Origin: Henricia sp. BOLD:AAB3569
Lineage: Eukaryota; Echinodermata; Asteroidea; Spinulosida; Echinasteridae
NCBI GenBank assembly: GCA_037783545.1
Contig: JBBELK010000928.1
Coordinates: forward strand, 310,001 to 374,000
Length of the DNA stretch: 64,000 nucleotides
Direction: 5' to 3'
Under the pieces are notes generated by a model, which made no database searches, was not told the origin of the DNA, and saw only the letters and a program-made list of their open reading frames with translations. Shown in pieces: positions 1-13,500 of the stretch (position 1 is the first letter of the stretch; each line of letters starts with the position of its first letter). Position numbers and translations under genes: made by a program.

Positions 1-1059
1 CCTGCTAGAAAAAAAAATGTCCTGTTCTGGGGTCATTCTCGTTTAAGGGGGGACAGATTTTGTCCCCAAAAACCAAGAATTCCTCGAATTCGGGGGTGTC
101 CTTGAGTTGCGACGTGCGCCTCTACTGGCATCAATTACTGCCGAAAGCATTAGGAAAATTTTGTTTGAGTCTTAGGCAGAAAAATCCATGTGGATGTCAT
201 GCTTTGCATTCTGCGTGACGCGTAAACATCTGTTGTTCGAAGAGCAACATGGGCCTTTTTCCAAATCTCGACTTGGGCACAGGCTCAGGCTCCGGCTCCA
301 TGTAAACCACATGGAGACGGAGACTGAGACGGAGACGGAGACGAAGCCGAGATTTGGAAAAGCACCATCGTAAGTCATAGGCGTACTGCGCGCACTGTGC
401 TGTTGGTGTTGCGCTGTCCACTCAAATTTTATATGCTCCAGGAAGCGATTGAAACGGACGATAGAAGGTTTGTGTGTGAAATTCACTGAAAAATGGCCAG
501 AAATACGCTCCTTCAAACAGTTTTCAAATCCTACTTTGTACGAGGTAAGAAAAATGACAGTCTGAACAATGTTATTGTCCCACCAACTTACCAAAGGGAA
601 TTCAACTTTGATGACAACTAAAATCCCCATGTGGGGCTTGTCGCATCCTGTGCATGGTTTGAATACAGAAATGTGACACATGGATTTTCAAAACACGAGT
701 CGCGCATAGCTGTATGCTACAACTATCAATTTTGAATTTGACATTACAACAATTTTTTCTCGCTGCGAATGTTTTCTTGGGCGAATGTTCATGATCACCG
801 CAAGATTTTGCGTTTGGGTTAATGCGAATGTTACCACTATTTCACAGCTGTGGCATGCTCAAGCATGCTTGGAAACAGGCATTGTTGCGTCACTTGTGTT
901 TGGCAAGTTTTGCCTCTGAAGCTAGTGAACGAACGTCGAAAAGTCTGATTATTTGGCTGAAAAAAGAAAAGCAAAACCGGAATTCTGGCAACTGCCGGCA
1001 AACTGCTATCCTTGGATACTGAATAACAAAGACCTACTACAAACGAACACCACTGACTT
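1..1059. other. 3' flank of F-box gene
   Basis: Probably 3' UTR and flank of the minus-strand gene. It contains the GGAGAC hairpin described below. Open frames across it have simple-repeat composition and no recognisable domain. Nothing else is supported. Confidence 0.4.
252..366. repeat. Inverted repeat with GGAGAC hexamer core
   Basis: Left arm CCTTTTTCCAAATCTCGAC and right arm GCCGAGATTTGGAAAAG pair. Between them are hexamer runs (GGCTCC and GGAGAC types) that also pair with each other around CATGTAAACCACATG. Likely a small hairpin MITE with microsatellite-like growth. Confidence 0.6.
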
Positions 1060-1266
1060 CTATTGCACCTGTGTTACTTTGAATGTTGCCAGCTGCCTGG
1101 AACTTTCTGCAACTGGTACATCTGCTGGTCTGAGTTTAGACACCGATGAGTAAAGTGCGTTGTGGTTGATGTTTTCAACCTCGCTGTCAAAATCTGACAA
1201 GTCCTCTTCAATCTGCTCCGAGATTTCGCTCCCGACATCTGAATCCTTGACTGGTATTTTCTTCAG
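1060..1266 (-). CDS. Exon 15 of F-box gene, C-terminus (residues 692-759)
   Basis: Acceptor TTTTTACGACAG, 68 codons and TAG. Peptide [20 protein letters not shown] with the acidic run [10 protein letters not shown], ending TFKVTQVQ. Frame matches exon 14. It is the only good open candidate before the window edge. No AATAAA was seen on this strand in the 1059 bases that follow, so it could still be an internal fragment of another gene. Confidence 0.72.
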   Translation of the reverse strand: MKKIPVKDSDVGSEISEQIEEDLSDFDSEVENINHNALYSSVSKLRPADVPVAESSRQLATFKVTQVQ

Positions 1267-4200
1267 CTGTCGTAAAAAAATTATAGTTATATTGACCGTG
1301 GTTCGCAACAAATATATTTTTTTCTCTAAACAAAATTTTAAAGGCCCTGTAGATGATCTGTTTTTGAGCGATTCTGCGAATAAAACCATTATAAATCAAA
1401 AGAAAGACATCAACAAACTCATCCGAAGAAATTCCAGCTTTGTTAAATGTACCACGTTTAAAAAAACCATGAAAATCCATATGCATTTTCCTGGTCTTGG
1501 CGGGGTGTTTCAAATATTCGTTCTCAGTTGATCGGGTACTATGTGGCTTGCGTCATGCACTCTGTGGCGCACATACTGCGTGTGCGCGTGATCCATAAAA
1601 ATGCATCGCGTTGGAACACGCACGCGGAGTACACAGCGCCCATGCATTTTGGACCGCGTAGATGCGAACCAAAAATAAGTAAATCGTTTGCAAACGATCT
1701 AAATAATTTCATCTTTACGGATTATTTTCTGGTAAAATTATATCATTTTGAGCGAAAACCTTTCATTAGATAGTTGCTATTAATTCAATCTTTACTTTTA
1801 GAACTTTTCCCCTGTAAACTCGTCGATTACTTTTTGGGTCATTGCAAATGATCCACTGGGCCTTTAAAGCATTTACTTTGTATTTTAGACATCGGCAACC
1901 CTGTGAAAAACGCCGTTTTTATACGGCCTTTTTTGCACCTTGCGTAGACTTGCCCAGGTCTGACGTGCCCTCTGGACTCATGGCCTGTCAAATCTCTTTT
2001 CTTCTCTCTCGGAAGACTTTCCAAGACAGAGGAAACAGAAGAAAACAGATTGGACAGGCCACCAGTCTGGGAGGCGCACTGTGCGCTGCCAAGCTGCGCT
2101 CCCATGCAGCACCGAGAGAAAAATTTCGTTCATAGGGAAAACCTGAGGTAGTTATTAACTGTGCATTATAGCCAAGTCTCGGGTTCGAATCCTGATAAGG
2201 TCCTTACGATTTTTTCTCTCATCCTAAGTTTAGGTGTTTTATTTCAATGGTGATTAGGCACCATATACATCAGATGTTACGTTCGTTACTTTGCCCATTT
2301 GTGCTCTAATGCAACAACCGAGAGAAACAATTGGTCCATAGGGAAAACCTGAGGGAGTATATTACTGTGCCTTGAAGCTCAGTTGGTAGAGCATCTGCCC
2401 GGGGAGTCTGAGGTCTCGGGTTCGAATCCCGATAAGACCCTTACGATTTTTTTCTCTTATCCCAAGTTTGATTCCCTTAACATTTGTAACAAATGTAACA
2501 TTTTCCACCAACTCACAGGCTTTGCAGACAGCTTGATGGGACTTGGTTTGGTAGGTTCAGTTCTCTGAATTCCTGAGACGTTTTGTCCACTTGCTTTGAG
2601 AAGTTGGCTTCCCATGAATGCTAATGGCTCCACCTGCAACAAACATACAGGACAAACAACATACAATGTAATAAACATCATTGGATGACAAACAAGGACT
2701 GCAATTTTCACACAAACCTATGGGGCTCTGGGGACATGACAAAGTTTATCGATTTCATTTTCATTTCTGTAAAGCGATTGTTACGATTGGTTGAAGTACC
2801 TTGTTACAGCCAATCAGATGCACTCTTTTATAGAGTGTAAACTAGTGCTGTGCATTATTTTCAATTTTCTCGTTTTATTTCATTTTCCTAGTTAGAATAA
2901 AAATGATATATGTTGAAATCTGGATTTCTTTAATGCAAAAATCATGTGTGAAGATCACCCGTCAACTCATTATCAAAAATGAGAATAAAATGATGAACGT
3001 TGTCATGTCCCCAGAGCCCCATAGGTTTGTGTTATAATTGCCAGCCTTGTTTGTCATCCAATCCCATGATGCCTCGAGAACGTTGATACATGTAAGGTAA
3101 ATTTGTAAAAAGACGGCTTTTTCCAAATGCGCCATGCACCTGAAATGCATTATGTTGTCTGTAGTATTTTAGGTTCTGTATTTGTAAGTCTGGATTTACA
3201 CTGAGCCTTTTTCGCGGATAAATTTGACACGCATTGCTTTAAGAACAAGTGCCCTGGAGGGAATTTGGAGTGAAACGACACATTCAAAACCACATTCAAA
3301 ACCACAGAATCAACTTGAGTTTACAAGAAAAACTTGACTAAAAGTGTTGCTATCAATGGTAACAAACACCGTAACACCTTATGATTGTTTTTTGTATGAG
3401 AGAAATGCATAGTTCCGAGATTGCCCAATTAACCGCGCCCCCTTGGATATTGTTGCTATGCCTCACACACTATCGTCAAAATGTCCACACACACTGTCTG
3501 CACAAACCAATGGGACTGTCAACGGAAAGCACATGCAGATTCATTGGAGAAAACTCAAAGGTATTCACATTTTAGGGTCGACAGTTACCGTAGCACGCAC
3601 TTAGTAAAAGGCCAGTGATACCGAGATGTCATATATTCATAACAATTCGCTTTCTTACCTTTGAACAGCGAATTGCCCGGCCTTGAAACAAAAAATTCAC
3701 CCCGAACACCACATACAATGTACAACGTATGGGCAGAAAATCGCGTGATGTTGGTTTGTGAGGCAATGTACTTTGACCTATGTGGGCGCCGTCTGCTAGC
3801 CCTGTTGTGATTGGTCGGCAGGTTCAGTTGATTGACAGGTCGGAACTATGCATTGCCAACTAAAACCATGTATGGATTTTTAATGTTTTCTGAAGTATTA
3901 CTGCATCTATGTGGCTGAAATTTCTACAAGGCAGTTTATCAACATTATTCTTTAGTTATGTCATGCTGTTGTTCCTGTTTTTAAAAGTTTTCCAATCATG
4001 TAATTTGTAATCTTATATGCACTGCCTAAATACCCATATAAACGAGTCTACCACTAGGTTAGACATTTTGTAATATTTGGGAGGTTTCGCAAGGTGATGA
4101 ATACGGTTACGAATACGGATATGATAACGGTAACCGTTCACGTTGATGCGCACACTGAACTGGGTTTCGCACTGTGTGAATACGATCTGCTAAATCTGCT

Positions 4201-7200
4201 CTGCATTTGGCTTTATTTTCAGCTGATTTTGCTCACTTTTTCGTGGGCATGACTCAATAAATTTGATCGGTATTTATGGAAGATACATCACAAAGAAACA
4301 AAATGCAACTTATTAATCCTTCACGAAAAAAGCAAAAAATCTGCATAACCGGTATCTGTTTTTATTCTACTCGTATGGAGGCCGATACTCGTTATTCACG
4401 CGTATGAAAACATGTGTACTACGGTTACGCGTCACGAGAAGCGCATAGAGTCATGACGTATCCGTATCGGTATCCGTGACGGTGCGAAACCTCCCTAATG
4501 ACCTTAGAACAGAGACCCGAGCAGGACTTTACCTCGAGTGACTGTGATGTTAAGTTAGTCAGTGCCTCGACGAGTGATGGTGCAATCTGCTTCAGTCTAG
4601 TGTCCTGAATACCAAGGGTGTTGAATACAAATTCTCCTATAAAGGGACGAAAAAGTGACAATGGTTAAGAAATGAATCTGCCAATTTTGTTTGAGAGAAA
4701 ACCTAGTCAGACCAATCACAGCAATGGAATTACACACTCTGTAATGACAATATAAATGCATAGTTCCGAGATTGCCCAGTTAACCCCGCCCCCTTAGATA
4801 CTGTTGCTATAGAGCTTTTGCATGGCGGCCATGACAGGGGGCAGTCACATTGTCACCGTGTGTCATACAAGAGTTGGTGCTTTGTGGGTCTATTGTTACA
4901 TCATTTAAATAAGAAAACCTGCCCCCTGCATGGCCGCCGGTGCAGAAGCTCTATTTGCTCATAAGCCATCGCAAAAATGGCGACACACAACACACAAAGC
5001 AACGGGACTCGGCATGGAAAGCACAGGTTCATTGGAGAAAACTCAAAGGTATTTATGTTTTAGGGTCGACAGTAATCCTAGCACACACCGAGTAAAGGAC
5101 TACTAATACAGGGATGTCATATATTCATAAAATGGGCGCTTTCTTACCTTTGAACAACGAATAACACAACTTTGAAATCGAAATTCACTCGGGGCTGCTG
5201 CATACAACTACACGCAACCGTACATACGGCTACACAACACGTGCATCTGTTTTGAACGATATGCTAATGCACTGTCTGCGTAGCTCCGTTGTGATTGGTC
5301 ATAGATGGTCACGCGGGTTTGACTTATTGACGGGTCGGATAAAAGGCATTGATGTCTAATTAAAGTGCCCAGAGTCTACCAGAGTCGTTCTAAACTCCAC
5401 CGATAGCAGACTGAGATTGGTGCCCAGCCAGCTAAACTCAAAGGATTGTTTCATGCTTTTCAGTGGGGTAAGATGTTTTTTTTGTTGCCACAGGCGAGAC
5501 AGCCAAATGGATCCGCAGACTCAACCTCCATCTGACAACAGTGCCTAGGCCCAACTTATAAAATCCTGGAATCACGGATTTTGTGTGAAGGGATATTTAC
5601 ATGTCCTCACTTTTGAGGGTTAAAGCATTCTACGTGACCCAACATTTGTTGCCCAACAAGGACCAACATGAACTTGTTGGGCATTGCATGGATGTGCTTG
5701 TCCAAACAACCCAACATCATTCAAAATATCTCAACTGCGGTTGGCTGCTGCCTTTACATGACAGGCATTCTACTCTGTCATTGGTCCGTTTCATCCAACA
5801 AGCTCCAGCAAAGTTGGGCCGATAGCTACTTGGTCTTGAAGGCAGAGGCTCGTCAGAAATGCGCGTGCGCCGAATTCGTGCCATGAAATACGCAGCTCCA
5901 TAGCAAAGGCATGGAGCTCTGATTTTGTGGCACGAATTTGGCGCGCGTGCATTGCTGACGAGCCTCTGCCTTTAACTTGTCGGATGTTGTTTGGAGTACT
6001 GTTCACACCATCTAACTTTTGGTCAATTGGCTAACATCGTCGGACAAATGTTGGACATTGTTGTTGGCTCATGTAGATGTGCCTTTAGTATTAAAGTCTA
6101 TTGTTCATCCTTTTACCGTAACTTGTGGCTAGACTTGTGGCAGTCTCGCTATTTCATCTTTACCAGCCTTGCAATGGCCTTGATGACACTGCAGAAGATA
6201 CTAAACCCACCTGTGAGCTTAGAGACTAAGTCTTCCTTTTCTTCCCTGAGGTAGCTCTTGAGACTCGTCTGACAAGCTGTGATTGCCTCAAGGACTCGGT
6301 GGGATGACGCTAGCCATCCTTGTAGCTTATCATGCTCTAGATACAACAACGCAGGGCTCGGGGACTTGCCCCAGTTATCCCAATCATCCATGACTGTAAA
6401 GGACACAAACACAAAATTCAAACATTGCATTAAGACAGATTATGTGACTGGAAAACTCTTTTTTTTGTAAATGAATTCCAAGCAATAAAGGCATGTTTTT
6501 AATGTTTTTAATCGAAACACTCAAAGTAAGAAAAAAAAACCTTTGAGTTTTGACCAAGAGAGTGAGATTTTTTAGCCATATAAAAAAAAGTCAATTTAAG
6601 AATTTGCCACTTTTGACTTGGCCTCCTGGAGACTGGTGGACTGTGCATGCTGCAGCCAAAAACTTCTGAAGAAATGCAGGATCATCCCTAATGTTATTGC
6701 AAACCATCTTGATCATTTTGTGCAACTCAACAAGAGGTGTAAGGGGACCTCAGACAGACAATTTTCTTGACAATGGAGGATGCAAAGCCGAAAGTAGCAA
6801 ATTCTGAAATTTAGGGTTTTATTCGTGTGGCTTTTAAATCTTACACCTGTCCAAAACTGATCAAACTCACTCAATAAAATTTGTCAGGCTTTGTTTACAT
6901 GATGTGAAAATTTGGTTTAAATCTGTTGGAAAATGAAAAAGTTATTTAAAATGAAAGGTAGGACACGTTTTTTTGACACGTAGTGTGTAAAAATTAAACA
7001 AAAGTCTGAAAAAAAAGAAGAAAAAAAGTAACAATTGTCCTCTCCCTTTTCGGCGCTTCAAAAACCAGCACACACAGCAGTCGCAGAACACAGAAATTAT
7101 TTTGCTGAATAATTTCATAACTAGAAAACAAAAACTTGCAGGTGATTCACACATACCATGGCCATATTTGGAATCGGAAAGCGTTGACGGTGACGTGATG

Positions 7201-10200
7201 GCCACTCCAGTCAGACGTGATAAGTCCTTTAACAAGGCACAGCCAGCATCTTGGGATAATGGAAGTTAATTTTTTTTGTGAAATCGAAGGCCGAGTTTCT
7301 TTAATTTCCAAAAGCGACTGCATTATATTTTCGTTCCTTTTATTAAGATCTTACGAAAATAAATTCAAGCAATTTTTTCTTTGCGTTATTGGAATGTGTT
7401 GCACTTTATAAAATGCAAGTTTGAGAATAAAGCCGTGTCTGCATTGGACAAATTTTGGTAAAACGTACGGAGATCGTTGTAAATTGTACCAAATTTAGTC
7501 CAATATGGACGGCCGGAATTAAAACACCAGAAATTGTTAAGTATCGACTGTCGATTGTGAGTTTTACACTCCGATGCTGTAATTTGTACAGGATAAGCCG
7601 AGTCGCGGAAGAATTACATTGCCAGTTTTACCTTACTGGAAAGTCCCGTGCGGACGGGCACTGTAATGCAAAACCACGATAGAACACACATTGTGGTCAT
7701 GTAACTTCTGTGTGGACTTGAATGATGAGGCGACACGTTTCATTTAAGTTTTACCAGGCGGAGGACATTCTATGGGGCGAAAATAAATCCAAATGTGGAC
7801 GCACAGAAGAATTACCACAATGGAATGTTAACAGTGACTTGTGGAAACTTTTCCCCAAAATTAGTCCAATGCGACGAGACTGCATCAAATTAATTTGAAG
7901 ACTGGTTGTTCGGGACCATTGATTGCGCCCATTTGAACTATTTTGTGCGCAGTTTTGGGCTCATTATGTGAACGACAAACCATTATGTCTGCGTCATTGT
8001 GTCTGAAAAAACATCTGCAGATGGATGGAACAAATAGACACAATGGTCTTGCTCAACCGGTACCAAGACCAGTCGTGACTACAACAAAGCTGACACTTCA
8101 TTGCAAAGCAGATTAATACCCAAAGACCAAGTTACCTACCACAGGCAGCAAGGGGTACAAACAGGTCCAAGTGACCCCCCTGAGGACCGGGTAGAATATT
8201 GGAGCAGAGTCTCTCCCAGAAATGCTTTGGTTCTGGCTTTTCCAGTGATGTCACGCTCGTTGCCATGGAACCCACCAATCGGATTTCATCGCAGCCTTCA
8301 GCCATGATGCCGATGCTTCTGTTGATTTCATGAATGTGAGAAAAGAACATCACCGTGGATTAATGTGACTGTACTATATGTGTGGTTTGAATCGCATATG
8401 CGTGAGATGTATGCAAAATTTGCTTGTGTATGCTATCCTGCCTTTTCAAAGTTAAACAGCTAGAATTCCCCTTGAAGGAAAATCTAGCAGTTAGGCTTTT
8501 TTCGATAGTCCAAACATCCCTCTTGCCGACGTGTATTTTTTATTTTTTAAAATTGTTTTAAGTGGATAAATTGCAAGCAAAAGTGCGTTTTTCGAAATGA
8601 GATTTTCGCGATTTCTGAAACGCTCATTAGGTATTCATGATATGCGCGTGACCCTGTGACGCAATCCTGAGAAAGAGAAGTCAACACGATTGTAAGCTCC
8701 ATACGTTTACATGCAAAAAACTTGGAAAACCGTCTCTGTTAGACGGTGTTTTTTGAAGAATTTCGTTGGTCCAAAAAGCCAGAGATATGCCCAGTAGCTG
8801 CGTTTTACCAGACACTATGAAAAAAAAGAGCAGAAAGATTTTCTTTTCTATTACCAAGAGAGAGAAAAATTAGTCGCTCATTCTAACTTGTACCGGCCGA
8901 TGTTCAAACACGTGGGTCGCAGGGAGCGCAGGGACCGTTCCATGCTGTACACAGACCGCTGTGAATGCCGTTCGTTCCGTGACAAAACCACCCGTCGCAA
9001 TGCATCAGTATTTACTTCAAAAGAGCTTCATTGTGAGCCACAATTTCATCGTTTTTTCACAAAACAGGTAATAGTAGATTGTTGTCATATTACATGAAGT
9101 GTTTTTCACGTTTGTATTTTGAATTACAAGGACAAAACAGGCATGATAAACATTCACTTCGTGTATTTTCCATTCAATACTGCACAGGCCGTTTTGTTTC
9201 TCAGGATGATGTCAAAACCCTGTTGATAAACAAACCAAGTGACCTCGAGCGTTTCAGAATTTCGGGTGAAGAGGGTCGGAACTGCTTTGCATTTTAAGCA
9301 AAAGCCTGTCGATTTTTTGTGGGAAACAAGTTGTGATGGTGTTGAAGACACATACTGTACACCTCCATGATAAACAGGAAAACTTTAAAAATGTGGACAG
9401 GGGGATACTAGCTGTTTATAAAACACTTTGAATACCAAATATACCATTACAGTAAACTCTCGTTATAACACCCCCTGATATAAAGCTCCTCTCGATATAA
9501 AGCTCCTTTTTCTAAGTCCCAGCCATTATTCCCTGCATTGTGTATGCATTGGTTATAGCGCTTTCAGGATATAAAGCTCAAATTATTTCAGTCCCTTGAA
9601 GAAGGCTATAATGAGAGTTTACTGTATACCATTTGAATGCTAAATTTACTTTTGAAAGTATTTTACTTCAAGTAAAACAAACTAGTGACCGACAAAATGA
9701 ATAACGATTTTGGATAAGAATTGTTCTTTAGCCAAAATCTAAGTAAAATTCTTATATATTTGAGTTAAGTCTTGAACTGAATACTGACACAGGGCTCTAA
9801 ATACCCACGGAACCGAAGTCTAGTGGTTTCTTTGCTAACCGTTTCGTCATCTTTATTTCAACGGGAAATGCATAACAACTACACCTAAACATACCTTGCC
9901 AATGAGCCAGCGAGGGCATGCTCTATCTTGAACAGCAGCGATTCCAGTGTGGTTCCTATGTACTCATAGGCTATGAATAAAACGTCTGGTTTGGCGGCCG
10001 ACATTAACAACTTCAAACAAGAAAGAAAAATAAAAGCAACTATGAGGCACAGTGGTATACTCCCTCAGGTTCCCCCAAGACCTCCGACACCAGGCAGATG
10101 CTCTACCAGCTGACCCATGAGGCTCAGTGGTATACGCCCTCGGGTTTCCCCCAAGACCTCTGACACATCGGCCAGATGCTCTACCAGCGGTCTAGTGCGT

Positions 10201-10525
10201 CGAACTTAAGTTCCTGTGCCAGTACTAGAATGTGGGTTCGATTCCGGGCCGTGACGGGTTATGGCACTTGTGCTCTTGAGCAAGGCACTTAATCACACTT
10301 GTTCCATCCTTCGGAAGGGATGTAAAGCCGTTGGTCCAGTGTGTTAGGTTTCGGTAACGCACTTTAAAGATACCAGAGCATTATTTCGTGAAGAGCAAGG
10401 GGAGGGATTCCCCGGTGTCTCTGGCCGTTTCTAATTCAACTTGGAAGTTAATAGTTATTCGAATACCTATGTTAATTGATCCCATTCCTGCAATTGGCGG
10501 TCCGTCCGCTGTTGGATGTGGTGAA

Positions 10526-10556
<31 letters not shown>

Positions 10557-13500
10557 ATATAAGGCTCAGTGGTATACTCCCTCAGGTTTTCCCCAAGACC
10601 TCTGACACACCGGGCAGCTCTACCAGCTGACACACCAGGCAGAAGCTCTACCAGCTGACCTATGAGGCTCAGTGGTACATATACTCCCTCAGGTTTTCCC
10701 TAAGACCTCTGACACACCAGGCAGACGCTCTACCAGCTGAGCTATAAGGCTCAGTGGTATACTTCCTTAGGTTTTTTCTTAGAACCCAACTTTTCTCACG
10801 GTGTTGCATGGATGTGCAACAAAGAAAAGTAACAAATGCAATATTATACAGGGATGCCCCCATGTGAATAAAGCTGGACATCTGATTACCGTGATATTAT
10901 GGCTGATATTATGGCAACCAATGCAAATAGGAAGGTGGCTTCAAGCAATTTCTTGAAAAAATAGTTTTTCATTGTTTTCTCGGAACATGGATGAGGTACC
11001 GAGTTGACTTAAACACATGTTGGTTTTAATCATACACATCCTCAAACACCTATGTAGTCTTTCTTTAAAAACTTTAAAAAGTGTAACTTGGATTCCACAC
11101 CAACCTGAAACGCAGTAATCTGTGAGGAGATGACAAGTAGACGAGGGTTTCCCATTGGTGCTGGAGAGGTCACATGACCAGGTGTATGATGGGCAGTAGA
11201 TATTGAGCCTCCTGGGTAGTCACCCCCGGCTGATAAATCCCGCCTTCAAAACACAAAAAGGTGGCGAGAGTGGGCGAAAGGCATTACAGCACTAAAATTG
11301 AAGCCCACGGCAAGCAGGCTATAATCGGTCTATAATTTTTGGACACGGCGCTACACCTTGTAAATTGTGCTGAAAGAAGAAGAAGAGTGTCGTGAACAGA
11401 ATGCACATTATGCCCATTGGTACTTTCGCAGTCCGTTTCTTTGCAAATCCTGTGGAAGTGCATGTATTATCAAGTGGCTTCATGAGGACGTTTGCTTGGC
11501 AAGTATAGCCGGCTGCGTCACTTCCATTAAGATGTGCATGTTTTTCCGTTGGCGCAGCCGTACTTCAATTAGACTGGTTTATAGGCTAAACCAGTGACTA
11601 AGCCGAGACTGGCCAAGTTGGATATAAAATACTGGTCTTAGACCAGTGGCTAAGTCGATTTTATTGCAATCCGCCCCAGGACCAGAGTGCCCAAAGGAGA
11701 TCACTTGGCAAGAGTCATGGTTAGGATTAAATGTCCAACCATCATGTAGTGTACACGTCAAAAATATTTTCCTAAAATATCAATCTTTGATCAAAACAGA
11801 AGTTTGTTGAATTCAGTGAACTTTTGAATAACAAGACACTAATCGACCAATCACTTCAGAAATGCTCTCAAGAATGTTTCATTACAGTCACTGCTTATAA
11901 TTCCAAGAAAACCTGTTTGAACAAAGTGATTCCCACTGTAACGATATGTGGCATGTTCTGTTTCTGGGAGAATCCTGGAGTTGAGGGCTCTTATAAACAG
12001 CCTTAGAAATGCAGGAGCTCAGGGAGGCACTTCAGGCAGAGTGGATTCGGGCGGTCTGTTCTTAACACGGGTTAACTTGTTCTCGCGCCCGAACGACTGG
12101 AACCCAGCCCGAGAACACTGCACTTGGAACAGGATCACACACCACCTATATACCCAGAACAAGTCACCCGTGTGACGAACAATCCGCTCAAATTGGCCTC
12201 TGTGTCAGCAGTTCTTACAGAGGCTGGTGCAGTCAGCCTTGCCACAAGAGGTGGTAATGCACATTACTGACCAATATAATATGTTAACTCTCCTAGCCTC
12301 CTTGATCTTTTGATCAAAGTACAATTTGTTTTTCATTTTTGAACTGTATTGATTGCTTTCCGGTGACGTCACGCTTTCAATCCACCATTTTGGGTGTCAT
12401 TTTTCATGACCCACGTGGTCCGAGTGATAACTGGCCAAAAGAGCAAGAAAGGCGCATTGGTTGCACTTACCTCTGTTGCTGAACCTTGCTTTAAGTTGTT
12501 GCGCCATGGCTGTTGTATCGATAAAGATAAAAATGTATTTCTTCAGGCTAAAAATCGTGATCAAGCAAAAGCACTTTCGTTTGTACAAGCCGAGTGCATG
12601 CTCAATACTTTAAATGTATCACAACGCGCGCGTGCGGCATCTTCGAATGAAAATACGCTGTTGAGTATATTTTACGCATGTCCATGTTCGTCTATATGTG
12701 ACCGTTGACACCCAAACATTCCCGGATGTTCTATGTCACGGAAAGCAATCAATAGCAGTGGTTAAAGTCCTGGGAGTATTTTTAATTCCAATATTGTATT
12801 TCTCTATTTTATGCGTAGTACTCACCGGCGAGGTACTGGTTTCCTAGCCTCATGTCGTATTGACTGCATCAGTGCAGCACCAACTGGTTGGCCCATCTCC
12901 ATGGCAATACTAGCTGATAGGGACACTGCTTCTGGGGACACGTCGGCTAGATCAAGGTCGTCTATCTGGGAGAGAAAATTTAAAGCTGTATTTCCCAATG
13001 GATGATCAGACTTGTTTTACATGTACATGTACGTGTACGTGTATTAAGTCAATCGCTTTTTCATTTTCAAACTTGTCACTATCCCAAAAAAAAAGGGGGA
13101 AAAAAAGACAGATTACATGATTGGAAAAGTTTTAAGAACAGGAGCAACAGCATTACATAACTAAAGAATAATGTTGATAAAGTGCCTTGTAAAAAATGTC
13201 AGCCACATAGATGCAGTAATACTTCAGAAAACCTGAAAAATCCATGCATGGTTTTTGTGTTGAATTATTATTATATAAGGATTCCTCAATAGTGCTCATT
13301 GCACCGTCACTCGTAAGCGTGAGGAAACCCATGAAGAATTAGAAATGGCCAGAGACACCGGGGAATCCCCTTGCTCTTCACGAAAGAATGCTCTGGGATC
13401 TTTAGAGTGCGTTACCATTACCTAACACACTGGACCAACGGCTTTACATCCCTTCCGAAGGATGGAGCAAGTGTGGTTGAGTGCCTTGCCCAAGGGCACA

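Noticed and set aside
172..681. 169-codon minus-strand frame with VSVSVSVS run
   Set aside because: The run comes from the GGAGAC hexamers in a hairpin repeat; no domain, no splice or start support.
1208..1513. 101-codon minus-strand frame, repeated almost exactly at 57281..57535
   Set aside because: Both lie inside copies of the same 530-bp TTAA MITE. The similarity reflects the repeat, and no protein domain is visible.
2377..2450. Possible functional tRNA gene
   Set aside because: D and T arms are good, but the acceptor stem and anticodon stem do not pair, and a truncated copy lies alongside. It is a SINE head.
7157..7225. Alternative exon 11 acceptor at TTAAAG
   Set aside because: It gives a stop codon or a non-matching frame with exon 10; the acceptor at CCCAAG restores both frame and the AACDAG motif.
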